Shown in pieces: positions 1 to 9,023 of a DNA stretch of 64,000 nt. Numbering within the stretch: position 1 is the first letter of the stretch; the number at the start of each line of letters is the position of its first letter. Below the pieces are notes generated by a model. That model did no database searches. It was given only the letters and a program-made list of their open reading frames with translations, and was not told where the DNA came from. The position numbers and the translations under genes are program-made. This stretch comes from Lysobacter helvus (GTDB lineage: Bacteria > Pseudomonadota > Gammaproteobacteria > Xanthomonadales > Xanthomonadaceae), in NCBI RefSeq assembly GCF_018406645.1, contig NZ_AP024546.1, forward strand, positions 2,170,001 through 2,234,000, written 5' to 3'.

Positions 1-84
1 ATTGCTCTGCGATGTCGCGGTGAAGTCAGTCGCAGCGCTGCAATTTCGCCAAGGCCGCGATGTCGACGATTCGCATCGCGCGCA

Positions 85-915
85 TCAAGCCGCGGCCGCG
101 GCCTCGCGCAACGCGTCCGCCCGCGCTTCACCGAGGTACCGGACGATCGCGCCCTTCGCGATGTAGATCAGCGGGATCAGCACGATCGCCGCCAGCATCT
201 TGTACGCGTAGTTCACGGTGCTCACCGCGAGGAACAGCGAGATCGGCCAGTGCTGCGGGCCAATCACGAAGGCGATGTACAACACGACGAAGCTGTCCAC
301 CAGTTGCGACACCGCAGTGGAGCCCGTCGCGCGCAACCACACGTGGCGGCCACCGGTGCGCCTGCGGATGTGGTGGAACACGGAGACGTCGATCAGCTGG
401 CCTATCAGGAACGCGATCACCGAGCCGCCGATCGTCCACAGGCCCTGCCCGAACACCGCGGCGAACGCGGCCTGGTAATCCGGCACGCCCTGCGATTGCG
501 CGGCGCTCACCCACCAGCCGGCGGGCGCGAGCGAGATGGCGGCGAACGCGAACGCGAAGCCGTACACGATCAGCACCACCGCGATCCACGAAATCATCCG
601 CACGCCGCGGCGCCCGAAGAATTCATTGATGACGTCGGTGAAGATGAAGACCATCGGCCACAGCAGCGTGCCGGCGGTGAAACTCAGCGAGCCTTGCTGC
701 CCGAACAGGTTCCACTGGAACGGGTTGATCCCGAGCGTGTCTTCGAGCGCGAAGATCTTGACGCCGATGAACTCGGCGAGCACCGCGTTGACGCAGAAGA
801 ACGCGGCGAGCGCGATGAACAATTTCGTCGCGCGATCGGCGAGCGGGTGGGTGGCGGCGAACTTGGCCGCGGTTTCGAGACGCTGGACTTCGACTTCCGC
901 TGCCGGCGTGCTCAT
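85..915 (-). CDS. yhhQ: Queuosine precursor transporter (YhhQ/VUT family)
   Basis: Inner-membrane protein of 276 residues, of the family that imports queuosine precursors such as 7-cyano-7-deazaguanine for tRNA modification. It has a hydrophilic N-terminus of about 30 residues and then several hydrophobic segments. The family signature FTDVINEFFG lies near residues 92-101. The ATG at 913-915 is preferred over an upstream frame because homology begins there; the start overlaps the stop of the upstream DUF502 gene by four bases (ATGA), which suggests translational coupling. The C-terminus ends in a run of alanines. Substrate assignment rests on the family only. Confidence 0.9.
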   Translation of the reverse strand: MSTPAAEVEVQRLETAAKFAATHPLADRATKLFIALAAFFCVNAVLAEFIGVKIFALEDTLGINPFQWNLFGQQGSLSFTAGTLLWPMVFIFTDVINEFFGRRGVRMISWIAVVLIVYGFAFAFAAISLAPAGWWVSAAQSQGVPDYQAAFAAVFGQGLWTIGGSVIAFLIGQLIDVSVFHHIRRRTGGRHVWLRATGSTAVSQLVDSFVVLYIAFVIGPQHWPISLFLAVSTVNYAYKMLAAIVLIPLIYIAKGAIVRYLGEARADALREAAAAA

Positions 916-1604
916 GCGCGCGGCAAGGCGTCTTGCTGCGTCGCGCCCGAGGGCGTGAACGGAATCGTGTCCGGCGACACCGCGCCACCGGAAATGATGA
1001 AGCTCATCGCCTGGTCCACCGTCCAGTCGGTGGGCGTCATCTTCTCCACGGGCACGATCTCCAGGTAACCGGATGTCGGGTTGGGCGTGGTGGGCACGTA
1101 CACCGCGGCCAGTTCGCGCCCGGTGCCTTCCTCGCGCATCACCTTGGTGACGAAGCCGAGCGTCTTCATTTCCTTGTGCGGGAAATCGATCAGCACCACG
1201 CGCTGCGTGCCGTCGGGCTTGGTTTGCAGGATGTCGAGCAGCTGGCGCGCGCTGCCGTAGATCGTGTTGGCCAGCGGGATGCGCTTGACCAGGCCTTCGA
1301 ACCACCCGAGCAGCGTCTGGCCGACGACGCGTTGCGCCATGAAGCCGGAGAGCAGGATCACAGCGAGCGTAGCAACCAGCGCGATGGCGGTGATCACCCA
1401 CGGATCGGCGAGCCAGGCCATGCGCGGATCACCCGCGGCGGCGTTGGCGAGCAACGGACCGATCAGCGGCCGGCTCGTATCCGACAACAGCACGAACACG
1501 AACTTGACCACCACCCACGTCAGCCAGATCGGCAACAGGGTGAGCAGGCCGGCGAGAAACAGGCGTTTGAGGCTGGGGCGGGGGGCTTTGCGCATGCGGC
1601 GCAT
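912..1604 (-). CDS. DUF502 family membrane protein
   Basis: A 230-residue integral membrane protein of the DUF502 family, whose function is unknown. Two hydrophobic segments (about residues 15-38 and 70-88) precede the conserved block KRIPLANTIYGSARQLLD near 107-124, which is the family hallmark. The basic N-terminus MRRMRK fits a cytoplasmic start; a second in-frame ATG lies three codons later. Its end overlaps the start of the yhhQ homologue, so the two are probably co-transcribed. Confidence 0.85.
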   Translation of the reverse strand: MRRMRKAPRPSLKRLFLAGLLTLLPIWLTWVVVKFVFVLLSDTSRPLIGPLLANAAAGDPRMAWLADPWVITAIALVATLAVILLSGFMAQRVVGQTLLGWFEGLVKRIPLANTIYGSARQLLDILQTKPDGTQRVVLIDFPHKEMKTLGFVTKVMREEGTGRELAAVYVPTTPNPTSGYLEIVPVEKMTPTDWTVDQAMSFIISGGAVSPDTIPFTPSGATQQDALPRA

Positions 1605-1633
1605 TGTAGAGCCGCGATGCGGAGTGCAGGACC

Positions 1634-3616
1634 TCAGTCGCGCACGAGGCGCAAGCCGACGTCGTCGTACCCGCGCGACCGCTCGATCGTGCGCGGGCGC
1701 GGGCCCCGCCAGCCGGTGCCGGCGATGGAGCCGTCGCGCAGCCAGGCGGCCACGTTGCGACCGCCCGCGGGCGAAGGCGGCATCGACTGCAGTTCGCTGC
1801 TGCTCGGCAGGCGCATGTGCTGGCCGTTGCGCGCGGCCCAGTGCACGTAGGCGGTGGCGTCGTCGTACGAGATGCAGACGACCGGTTGCGCGTCGGTCTG
1901 TTCGAAGCCCGGCGTCTTCCAGTCGCGCGGCTTGACCAGGCGCAGCAGCGACAGCTTTTCGCGGCACAACGCGGACGGGCGACCGGTGGCGGCGGCGAAG
2001 CGCGCGTATTCGGCGCGCGTCACGGCATGCACGGCGGTCGGCGCAGCGCCGGCATTGGCCACCAGTTCCACTTCATCCGCCGCGACGGGCGTGGCGATCT
2101 TCTCGGCGCGCGCGCGCAACGCATCGGCCAGGCCCTGGTCGCCGGCGAATTCGTTCGCCAGCGAGGCGGTGGCCAACGCGTCGGTGCGATCGCGTTTGTT
2201 CTCGGCGTTGGCCATGCGGCGGCGCAAGGCCTCGGCGGCCTTGTCATGCATGCCGCGCAGCGCTTCGGTGCCGACGGGCGCGGTGCGGTTGGCCATCTGC
2301 GTCGCGCGATCGAGGTATTCGCGCGCCTTGTCTTCGTCGCCCTGGCGCAGGCGCGTGGCCATCTCGTCGCCGAGCGCACCGACCACCGCCATCACGAGCG
2401 GCGCGAGGCCTTCGTGCGTCGGGTCGGCGTCCCACGCGGCGAGCGTGCTGTCGTAGGCGTTGTCGCCCTTGGGCGAGGTGATCTTGCGCGCGGCGAGCTG
2501 CGTCTGGCCTTGCGTCACCCAGTCCTGCGCCGGGGATTCCGGCGGCGGCGTGAGCATGTGGTCGACCGGATCCGACGGGATCGTCGGCAACGTCGCCACG
2601 GGCTGCACGCGGAAGAAGTTGTCCATCGCGTTGGCCGGATCGTGCTGCAACGCCACGCCGATCATCGCCGCCGCCAGCAACCCGCCGCCGATCATCAACG
2701 GCTTCGGCATCTGGCGCATGCGGCGCATCAGCATGGCCGCGTTCGACTGGATCACTTCGAACGAGAAGCCGCCGCGCTCGATGCGATCGAGTGCTTCGAG
2801 CATCTGCTGCGCGCTGCGGAAGCGCGTGGCGGGCGACTTGGACATCGCGCGGTCGATGAAGCGCTGCCAGTGCATCAGTTCGGCGGGCAGGCGCGGGATC
2901 GGATCCTTCGCGTGCATCACCGCCATCGACAGCGCGTCACCGGCGTTGAAGGGCAGCGAACCGGTGAGCATTTCCCAGGCGAGCACGCCGATGCTGTACA
3001 GGTCCGCGCGGCTGTCGACTTCTTCGCCGCGCGCCTGTTCCGGCGGCATGTACGCCGTGCTGCCGACCGCGAGGCCGGTCATCGTGAGGCGCGGGTTGAC
3101 GCCCTTGCGCAGGGCAATGCCGAAGTCGGCGAGCTGCGGGCGCTCGGCGTCGTCGAACAACACGTTCTCCGCCTTGACGTCGCGATGCACCACGCCGCGC
3201 ACGTGCGCGTAGTCGAGGGCTTCGAGCAACGCGCGCAGGGTGGCGATGATGCGCGTCTGGTCGTGCGAGATGCCGTGCTGGCGCGTGATGCGCGTGCCGA
3301 GGTGTCCGCGGCCGAGGTACGGCATCGCGTAATAGGGCAGGTCGTCCTTGGTGCGGCCGACGTCGTAGATGCCGACGATGTTCGGATGGTCGAGGCGGGC
3401 GATGGTGCGGGCTTCGTTCTCGAAGCGGCGGCGGCTCACTTCATCGGCCAGCGCTTCGGGCAGCATCACCTTCACGGCAACCTTGCGATCGAGCGACTCC
3501 TGTTCGGCCAGGTACACCGTGGACATGCCGCCCTGGCCGATTTCGCGCAGGAGGCGATAACCGGCGATGCGCGGCATGGCATTGGCAGCGTCGTTGTGCG
3601 ACGTCTCCACGTTCAT
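1634..3616 (-). CDS. Membrane Ser/Thr protein kinase with C-terminal FGE-like domain
   Basis: A 660-residue fusion. Residues 20-280 are a Hanks-type kinase: glycine loop GQGGMSTV (27-34), VAVKV with the ATP-binding lysine at 49, catalytic HRD at 144-146 and DFG at 164-166. The kinase therefore looks active. One hydrophobic helix at about 306-323 would place the remainder outside the cytoplasm. Residues from about 510 to the end resemble the formylglycine-generating-enzyme/SUMF1 fold, with CREKLSLLRL, a PVVCISYDDA block and the terminal GLRLVRD; such domains on kinases are often non-catalytic or ligand-binding. The start ATG follows an AAGGGG Shine-Dalgarno sequence. No type VI secretion genes, where such kinases often sit, are nearby, so the signal sensed is unknown. 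Confidence 0.88.
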   Translation of the reverse strand: MNVETSHNDAANAMPRIAGYRLLREIGQGGMSTVYLAEQESLDRKVAVKVMLPEALADEVSRRRFENEARTIARLDHPNIVGIYDVGRTKDDLPYYAMPYLGRGHLGTRITRQHGISHDQTRIIATLRALLEALDYAHVRGVVHRDVKAENVLFDDAERPQLADFGIALRKGVNPRLTMTGLAVGSTAYMPPEQARGEEVDSRADLYSIGVLAWEMLTGSLPFNAGDALSMAVMHAKDPIPRLPAELMHWQRFIDRAMSKSPATRFRSAQQMLEALDRIERGGFSFEVIQSNAAMLMRRMRQMPKPLMIGGGLLAAAMIGVALQHDPANAMDNFFRVQPVATLPTIPSDPVDHMLTPPPESPAQDWVTQGQTQLAARKITSPKGDNAYDSTLAAWDADPTHEGLAPLVMAVVGALGDEMATRLRQGDEDKAREYLDRATQMANRTAPVGTEALRGMHDKAAEALRRRMANAENKRDRTDALATASLANEFAGDQGLADALRARAEKIATPVAADEVELVANAGAAPTAVHAVTRAEYARFAAATGRPSALCREKLSLLRLVKPRDWKTPGFEQTDAQPVVCISYDDATAYVHWAARNGQHMRLPSSSELQSMPPSPAGGRNVAAWLRDGSIAGTGWRGPRPRTIERSRGYDDVGLRLVRD

Positions 3617-3644
3617 CCAGTACGGTCCCCTTATCCGTGGCCGG

Positions 3645-3673
3645 AGAATACGCCGCCGAGCTTGATTGCGGAA
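3645..3673 (-). promoter_or_regulatory. Candidate promoter of the kinase gene
   Basis: In the 225-base gap between cnoX and the kinase start, the minus strand reads TATTCT (3650-3645), a good -10 box, with a weak TTCCGC about 17 bases upstream as a possible -35. The implied transcript starts roughly 20 bases before the ATG and includes the AAGGGG ribosome site. The -10 is convincing and the -35 is not. I see nothing else in 3617-3841. Confidence 0.35.
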
Positions 3674-3841
3674 TGCGGCGCATCACCGGCGGCACGCGCA
3701 TCGCAGAACCATTCAGCGAGCGGTTGGGGGCCGGCCGGCGCAAAACGTCGCGCTTTTCGCGTGAAGGGCGTCTTCACGCGTGCGTGTGCGTACGCGGACG
3801 TATTGGTGCGGCGCGGAACGGCCGCGCCGCGGGGCGCGCGT

Positions 3842-4729
3842 TCAGACCAGGAGCAGCGACGCCATGCGGCGGCGATAGCGGCCGACGAGGTCTTCGTCGC
3901 CGACCACCTGGAACGCATCGAGCAACGCCTTGCGCGGCAGGCCGTCCTCGTACTGGCGGTTGCGGCGCAGCATTTCGAGGAATTGTTCGAGGCCGGCTTC
4001 GGCGTCGCCGGCGACGATGCGATGCACGCCGAGCAGGTGGCGCGCGCGCAGGTCGTCGGGGTTGGCGGCGATGGCGGCTTCGAGCACCTGCGGTGCGGGG
4101 GCGTCCTGCAGCAGCGACGCGAACCCGAGTTGCGCGCGCGCACGGATCGCGCGCGCGTCCTGCGCGAGGTTGGCGGGCAGGCCGTCGAGGTGTTGTTCGG
4201 CTTCGCGCGCATTGCCGGTCTGCAGCAGGGCGAGGGCGAGGTCGAGCTTGTGTTCCGATTTGTCGGGTTCGGCCTCGATCGCCTTGCGCAGGCGCATCAC
4301 CTCGGCGTGCGGATCGGCGGGCGGCGCGGGCGGGGCTTCGGCTTCGACCGGTGCGTCTTCGCTCGCGGCTGCGGGCGTGACGCCGTGGTGCTGCAGGAAT
4401 TCGCGCAGCTGGCCTTCCGGCAACGCGCCGGGGAATCCGTCGACGAGCTGGCCGTCCTTCACCAGGTACACGGTGGGGATGGAGCGCACCTGGAACGCGG
4501 CGGCGAGCTGCTGTTCCTTGTCGACGTCCACCTTGGCCAGGCGGAACGCGCCGTTGTATTCGGTGGCGAGCTTTTCGAGGATCGGTCCGAGCGCCTTGCA
4601 CGGGCCGCACCATTCGGCCCAGAAGTCGACGAGCACGGGCGCCTGCAGCGATGCCTGCAGCACCTCGGCTTCGAACGTGTCGGCGGTGGCGTCGAAGACG
4701 TGGGGATTGGAGAGAGCGGAAGTGGACAT
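3842..4729 (-). CDS. cnoX: CnoX/YbbN-type thioredoxin-fold chaperedoxin
   Basis: A 295-residue cytoplasmic protein with an N-terminal thioredoxin domain (about 1-110) and a C-terminal helical TPR-like region, the architecture and length of CnoX (YbbN, about 284 residues in E. coli). The active site is WCGPC with cysteines at 41 and 44, followed by a cis-proline loop SIPTVYLV. The intact CXXC contrasts with the E. coli protein, which has lost one cysteine, so this version may keep thiol-reductase activity as well as holdase activity under oxidative stress. The ATG at 4727-4729 starts the homologous part; an in-frame ATG 25 codons upstream is less likely. Confidence 0.87.
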   Translation of the reverse strand: MSTSALSNPHVFDATADTFEAEVLQASLQAPVLVDFWAEWCGPCKALGPILEKLATEYNGAFRLAKVDVDKEQQLAAAFQVRSIPTVYLVKDGQLVDGFPGALPEGQLREFLQHHGVTPAAASEDAPVEAEAPPAPPADPHAEVMRLRKAIEAEPDKSEHKLDLALALLQTGNAREAEQHLDGLPANLAQDARAIRARAQLGFASLLQDAPAPQVLEAAIAANPDDLRARHLLGVHRIVAGDAEAGLEQFLEMLRRNRQYEDGLPRKALLDAFQVVGDEDLVGRYRRRMASLLLV

Positions 4730-4832
4730 GGGGGCTCGCGGCGGCTTGCAGAGGGCGACCACATGGGGTCGCGCGCGGGGCGTGGCAAGGCCGAACGCTA
4801 GCATGGGGGCATGAGGCCGGTGTCCATGCGGC

Positions 4833-7322
4833 TCAGTCGCGGGCGTGTACCTCCTCGCAGCGGACGTCGCGTGGTTCGGCGGGAAGCGGGCCCGGCGCAT
4901 CGACGGGGATGCGGCAATGCATGGGTTCGGGGGCGTGCCAGCGCGCGTCGATCGCGGTCGTGTCCGCGGCGATGCGGACGAGCGCGGCGCCGTCGCGTCC
5001 GATCGTGCCGAGCGATGCGCCCGCCGCATCGGTGAGGTCGGTGCCGAACGGCAACGGCGTGCCATCGGGTTGCAGCGGGCGCAGCCAGGCGGTGCGCGCG
5101 CGGGTGGTCGGCAGCAGCACGTCGACGATCGCGCCGGCGCGCGGGACGACGCGCGATTCCGTCCAGGCGAAATGCACATCGGGGGCGGCCTCGCCGGGAT
5201 CCACACCGACTTGCGATGCGCGATAGGCGGGCAGCGCGGGCACGAGCGCGTGGCCGTGGCGATCGAGGCGGACGTGCGCATGTCCCGCCACGCGTGCGCC
5301 GTGGCCGTCGCGTGCACGCACCAGCGCGAGGGTGTCGCCGAGCGGGGGGGCCGCTGTCACACCGTATCGATGCATGACCAGCGCGCCGTCGGCGGTCGCC
5401 GATTGCTGGCGTGCTGCACCGCTGGCGCTGGCGCCGACGGCGAATATCCCGACGCCCGTGGCATGCGACAGGCTCGCATCGCGCGCCATCGCCGTGGCGC
5501 CGGTGTGCTGCGTGGTCGAGATACCGAGCGCGTAAGCGGTGTTGCCGGATTCGAACAACTGACCTGTGGCCGCAACTCCCGTCGTACCCGCGCCGCCGCC
5601 ATCGCGCCATTGCACCTGCAGCGCGTGGCGCGCGCGCGACGTGGACAAGGGAACGGAGAACACGAGGGACGCGCTTGAATCGTTGGCGCCGAGGGCGTTC
5701 CGCAAGGTGCGGACCCAGGCGGCGTGCATCGTGCCGCGGCCGATGCGCGCGGTGTAGGCGAGTTGCGCGCTGCTGCGTGCACGACCGGCGTGATCGGCGC
5801 CGTGGGCCAGCGTCGCGAAGAGGGCGTCACCGGTGCGGCCGAGGCGCTGCTGCAGCGCGAGGTCGATGCGGGAACGCTCGCGCGATCTCGGTTCTGCGAT
5901 GTGCGCGCCCATGCGGATGGCGTCGCGCTGGTGCAACGCGTCCTGCACGGTGCGGAAGGCGCGGTTGCCGTGCCGCCAGGCGGCGACGCCGATCGTTGTG
6001 TCCGTCGCAGGCACCTGGCCTGTGTAGGCAAGCCGCAAGCTCGCGCCGCGCAACTCGTCGGGGCCCTGCGCCATGCGCGAATGCGCACGATCGATTGAAA
6101 ACGCACCGACAGCGGTGGAGATCGCCGCGCCACCAAGCGCCTGCAGGTAATCCGGTGCAAGTTGCGCACCGAACTGCAGCGTGACGCGGTCCCGCACGCC
6201 GCGCTGGAAGGTGCCTTGCATGAAGGGAGGCGCAGACATCGCCGCATCGATGTTGCCCGCCACCACGCTGAAACGCGCCTGCCCCTGCCGCAACAACCCC
6301 GGGATGGCCGCGTACGGGACCGAATACACCTGCACCGCGCCATCCGCCTCCTGCACGCGCACATCGAACGCGCCGCCATAGCCAAGTGGTTGCAGGTCGC
6401 GCAGCGCGAACGGGCCGGGCGCGACGAACGTATCGGCAAGCAGGTGGCCGCCCTGGCGCACCTGCACCCGCGCGCGCGTCGCGGCCACCCCGCGCACGAC
6501 CGGCGCGTAGCGCGCGAGCGACACCGGCAACATGCGGTCATCGGATTCCAGTCGCACGCCGCGCACGCCGACGGCGTCGAACAACACGCCGCTGGTGTGG
6601 AAGTCGCCGAGCTGGAACTGCGCGCCGAGCGACGGGACGTCCGTCGAGAGCGTGGTCCCCAACGTGTCCTTGCGCGACGGGCGATCGGATTGCCACGCGT
6701 GCGTGGTGCGATGGCGCAGCCGCCACGCACCCACGTTGGCACCGAGCCCCAGCCGGAGCGCCGTGCGCGTGCGCGCCCCCGCGGCAGGCTGCGATGCACG
6801 CCCGAACGCGACGCCGTAGTCGATGCGCAGCGCGTCGATGCCGGCGTCCCACTGCGCAGGGTCGATCGCGTCGTCGGCGCGCATCGCCAACGCAGCCTGC
6901 GGGATGTCGAAGGACAGCATCAGTTCGGCACCGTCGTAGTGTGCGGTTGCGCCGGGGACGAGCGCATCGATGGGAACGCACGCGTCCGAGGTCGCGGGCG
7001 GCGGGGGCGTCGTGCCCGCTGCGAGATCCAGGCGGCGCAGCACCGCCGTGTCCATGCACGGGGTCGACGTCGCGCGCGTCGCGCCCGCGGCGAAGCGCAC
7101 GCGTTGTCGCCCGAGCGGTTGCCCGTTGCGGCGCAGTTCGACCTCGTGGAGGCCGACCGGTGCCGGCATTCCCTGTTCGAAGCGCGACACATCGACCAGT
7201 CCGTGCGCGGTGCGACGCAACGCACCCGCATCGAACGTGGCGTGCGGCACGTCTCCCGCGTGCACGCTGCCGATTGCATGCACGAGCGCAACGGCCAGGC
7301 CCGCACGCGCCCCGCGGATCAC
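4833..7322 (-). CDS. Fimbrial outer-membrane usher
   Basis: An 829-residue usher of the FimD/PapC class, the outer-membrane pore that assembles pilus subunits handed over by the chaperone. The N-terminus has a hydrophobic export signal ending near HAGD. The middle carries usher features such as PFALRDLQPLGYGGAFDVRV and a long beta-rich barrel region. The last 40 residues hold a cysteine pair typical of the C-terminal plug domain. The start is a GTG at 7320-7322 that overlaps the chaperone stop codon (GTGA), so translation is probably coupled; no ATG lies near the start of homology. No adhesin gene follows. Confidence 0.88.
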   Translation of the reverse strand: MIRGARAGLAVALVHAIGSVHAGDVPHATFDAGALRRTAHGLVDVSRFEQGMPAPVGLHEVELRRNGQPLGRQRVRFAAGATRATSTPCMDTAVLRRLDLAAGTTPPPPATSDACVPIDALVPGATAHYDGAELMLSFDIPQAALAMRADDAIDPAQWDAGIDALRIDYGVAFGRASQPAAGARTRTALRLGLGANVGAWRLRHRTTHAWQSDRPSRKDTLGTTLSTDVPSLGAQFQLGDFHTSGVLFDAVGVRGVRLESDDRMLPVSLARYAPVVRGVAATRARVQVRQGGHLLADTFVAPGPFALRDLQPLGYGGAFDVRVQEADGAVQVYSVPYAAIPGLLRQGQARFSVVAGNIDAAMSAPPFMQGTFQRGVRDRVTLQFGAQLAPDYLQALGGAAISTAVGAFSIDRAHSRMAQGPDELRGASLRLAYTGQVPATDTTIGVAAWRHGNRAFRTVQDALHQRDAIRMGAHIAEPRSRERSRIDLALQQRLGRTGDALFATLAHGADHAGRARSSAQLAYTARIGRGTMHAAWVRTLRNALGANDSSASLVFSVPLSTSRARHALQVQWRDGGGAGTTGVAATGQLFESGNTAYALGISTTQHTGATAMARDASLSHATGVGIFAVGASASGAARQQSATADGALVMHRYGVTAAPPLGDTLALVRARDGHGARVAGHAHVRLDRHGHALVPALPAYRASQVGVDPGEAAPDVHFAWTESRVVPRAGAIVDVLLPTTRARTAWLRPLQPDGTPLPFGTDLTDAAGASLGTIGRDGAALVRIAADTTAIDARWHAPEPMHCRIPVDAPGPLPAEPRDVRCEEVHARD

Positions 7323-8053
7323 GGCACGGCGCTGGCGATGCGCGCCGTGCGGACTTCCTCGCCGCCGGCATCGTTGATGAACGCGAAGCGCACCGCATGG
7401 CCTGGCTGCCAAGCCTTGGCGCGCTCGCCATCGAGCGGGAACGCCAGCACATCGAACGGCGCCACCATCTCCCCGTTCATCGCCAGCACGTCGTCGCCGA
7501 TGGTGGCGATGGTGACGTGGAATGCCGTGGGATTGCGGATGCGCAACACCGGCGATCCCGCGGCGTTGGCCTGCAACTCCCATTGCAGGCGATCCGGCGC
7601 CTTCGCCGCGGAGCCGGCCAATCCGTCGGGCCGATGGAACAGCTTGAGGCGACTGCGCACGGCGATCTTCAGCCGGGCGTCCGCCGCGTCGACGGGATTG
7701 GGCGGCACGTCGAGGACGTGCAGCCAGAACAGCGATTCGCGGTCCGCCGGCAACGGGGCTTGCGTGCGCTGCAACCGCACGACCTGCCCGCGGCCCGATT
7801 CGATGCGGAACAACGGGGGCTCCGGCACGAACGCGGGCGGCTGGCCCGGCGCGGCGTCCACCGCTGCGCGTTCCACCCACACTTCCACGAGCGCAGGACC
7901 ATTGCGCTTGTTGGTCAGGCGGATGCTGGCGTCGCGCGCGTCGCCTTCGTGCACGACGCGCGTCGCGGACACGACGACGCTCGCAACGGCGGGACGCGCG
8001 GGCAGCACTGCGCACGCGGCCAGCGCCGCGACGATCAGGAAGAGGCAACGCAT
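7319..8053 (-). CDS. Periplasmic pilus chaperone (PapD-like)
   Basis: A 244-residue immunoglobulin-fold chaperone with a clear signal peptide (cleavage probably after PAVA, about residue 24). The first domain has the usual SVVVSATRVVHEGDARDASI strand and the motif SLFWLHVLDVPPNP, the PapD-family G1 donor-strand region. A basic KLFHRP block follows in the expected place for subunit C-terminus anchoring. It lies between the subunit and usher genes and overlaps the usher start by four bases. It would stabilise the neighbouring subunit and deliver it to the usher. Confidence 0.92.
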   Translation of the reverse strand: MRCLFLIVAALAACAVLPARPAVASVVVSATRVVHEGDARDASIRLTNKRNGPALVEVWVERAAVDAAPGQPPAFVPEPPLFRIESGRGQVVRLQRTQAPLPADRESLFWLHVLDVPPNPVDAADARLKIAVRSRLKLFHRPDGLAGSAAKAPDRLQWELQANAAGSPVLRIRNPTAFHVTIATIGDDVLAMNGEMVAPFDVLAFPLDGERAKAWQPGHAVRFAFINDAGGEEVRTARIASAVP

Positions 8054-8099
8054 GTCGTCTCCAAGGCCCGGCGCGGCCCGCCGCGCCGGACCATCCGGC

Positions 8100-8639
8100 T
8101 CAGCGGTACATCAGCGAGTAGGTGACCAGCCCGGTGAACGCGCCCGGCGTGATCGGACCCGGCGCGACGCGAACGTAGGCCACGTCGAAGAACATGCGTT
8201 CGTTGGGCTGGTACTGGCGGGCGGCCGATTGCGAGGTGAGGTCGCCGATCCGGATCGCGCGGCCTTCCTCGTCGAACAACGCGAAGTGGATGGGCCCGTC
8301 GTTGGTGGGCCGGATCGTGTTGTTGACCGTGTCCATGAACGGCCCGGCCTCGAAGAAGGCCTGCACCGGGTTGGTGCCCGTGCAGTCCCTGAGCTGCAGG
8401 CCGAAGCGCGTATGGCCGGCGGCCACGCCGACGTGTTCGAGCTGCGGGGCGCTGAGCGTAGGCAGGTTGACGCTGAAGTTGCCGGAGACGTCCGGCTTGT
8501 CCACGCCATGCACGAAGCACGTGGCGGCCGTGAGTTCGCCGAAGAACGTGATGTGCCCGCTGGCCGACGCGGTGGAGGCGGTGCCCGACGCCAGCAGCGT
8601 GCCTGCGACGAGGACCAGGGAACGGAAAGGCAATTGCAT
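8100..8639 (-). CDS. Type 1-like fimbrial major subunit
   Basis: A 179-residue secreted pilin: signal peptide of about 26 residues ending in ASTASA, then SGHITFFGELTAATC, a classic start for FimA-type subunits with the first cysteine of the conserved disulfide; the second is in QLRDCTG. The C-terminus GLVTYSLMYR has the alternating hydrophobic pattern and penultimate tyrosine that chaperones recognise. It is first in the operon, 46 bases ahead of the chaperone gene. No second pilin or tip adhesin is present, so fibres would be homopolymeric unless an adhesin is encoded elsewhere. Confidence 0.88.
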   Translation of the reverse strand: MQLPFRSLVLVAGTLLASGTASTASASGHITFFGELTAATCFVHGVDKPDVSGNFSVNLPTLSAPQLEHVGVAAGHTRFGLQLRDCTGTNPVQAFFEAGPFMDTVNNTIRPTNDGPIHFALFDEEGRAIRIGDLTSQSAARQYQPNERMFFDVAYVRVAPGPITPGAFTGLVTYSLMYR

Positions 8640-8743
8640 GGGCGACTCCTTTGCGTGGTGGGAGTCGTCACGTTATGCGCGCGTCCGCGCCGGGTCTGTC
8701 GGGGGATTGCGCGTCGTGGGGTCAGGGTTTTCCTACACGCGCT

Positions 8744-8995
8744 CTACCGATACCGCACCTTCAACACCAGGATCGTCGTCGACAACCCGAACGTCACGAT
8801 GTTGGCCAGGATCATCGGCCACGAATGCAGCACGATCCCGTACGCGAGCCAGAACGCCACGCCGATGGTGAACACCACGTACATCCCCAGCGAGATGCTG
8901 CGGGTGTCGCGCGTGCGGATCGTCTTGATCGTCTGCGGGAGGAATGCAACCGTCGTAAGCGTTGCGGCGACGTAGCCGGGCCATTCGTTGTCCAT
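8744..8995 (-). CDS. SemiSWEET-type sugar transporter
   Basis: An 83-residue membrane protein with three hydrophobic helices, the size of bacterial SemiSWEETs (MtN3/saliva family), which form dimers and move sugars by facilitated diffusion. The family PQ motif is FLPQTIKTIRTRDTRSIS (PQ at 20-21), followed by two more helices. The ATG at 8993-8995 (MDNEWPGY) is chosen because an upstream in-frame start would overlap the neighbouring ABC permease and add a charged stretch not seen in the family. It could be co-transcribed with the ABC genes (28-base gap). Substrate is unknown. Confidence 0.85.
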   Translation of the reverse strand: MDNEWPGYVAATLTTVAFLPQTIKTIRTRDTRSISLGMYVVFTIGVAFWLAYGIVLHSWPMILANIVTFGLSTTILVLKVRYR

Positions 8996-9023
8996 GGCGC
9001 GGAGTATCGCCAATCGCATCCGC

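Noticed and set aside
1817-4801. A 994-codon plus-strand open frame
   Set aside because: It is antisense to the kinase and cnoX genes, with Arg/Gly/His-rich sequence and no family features.
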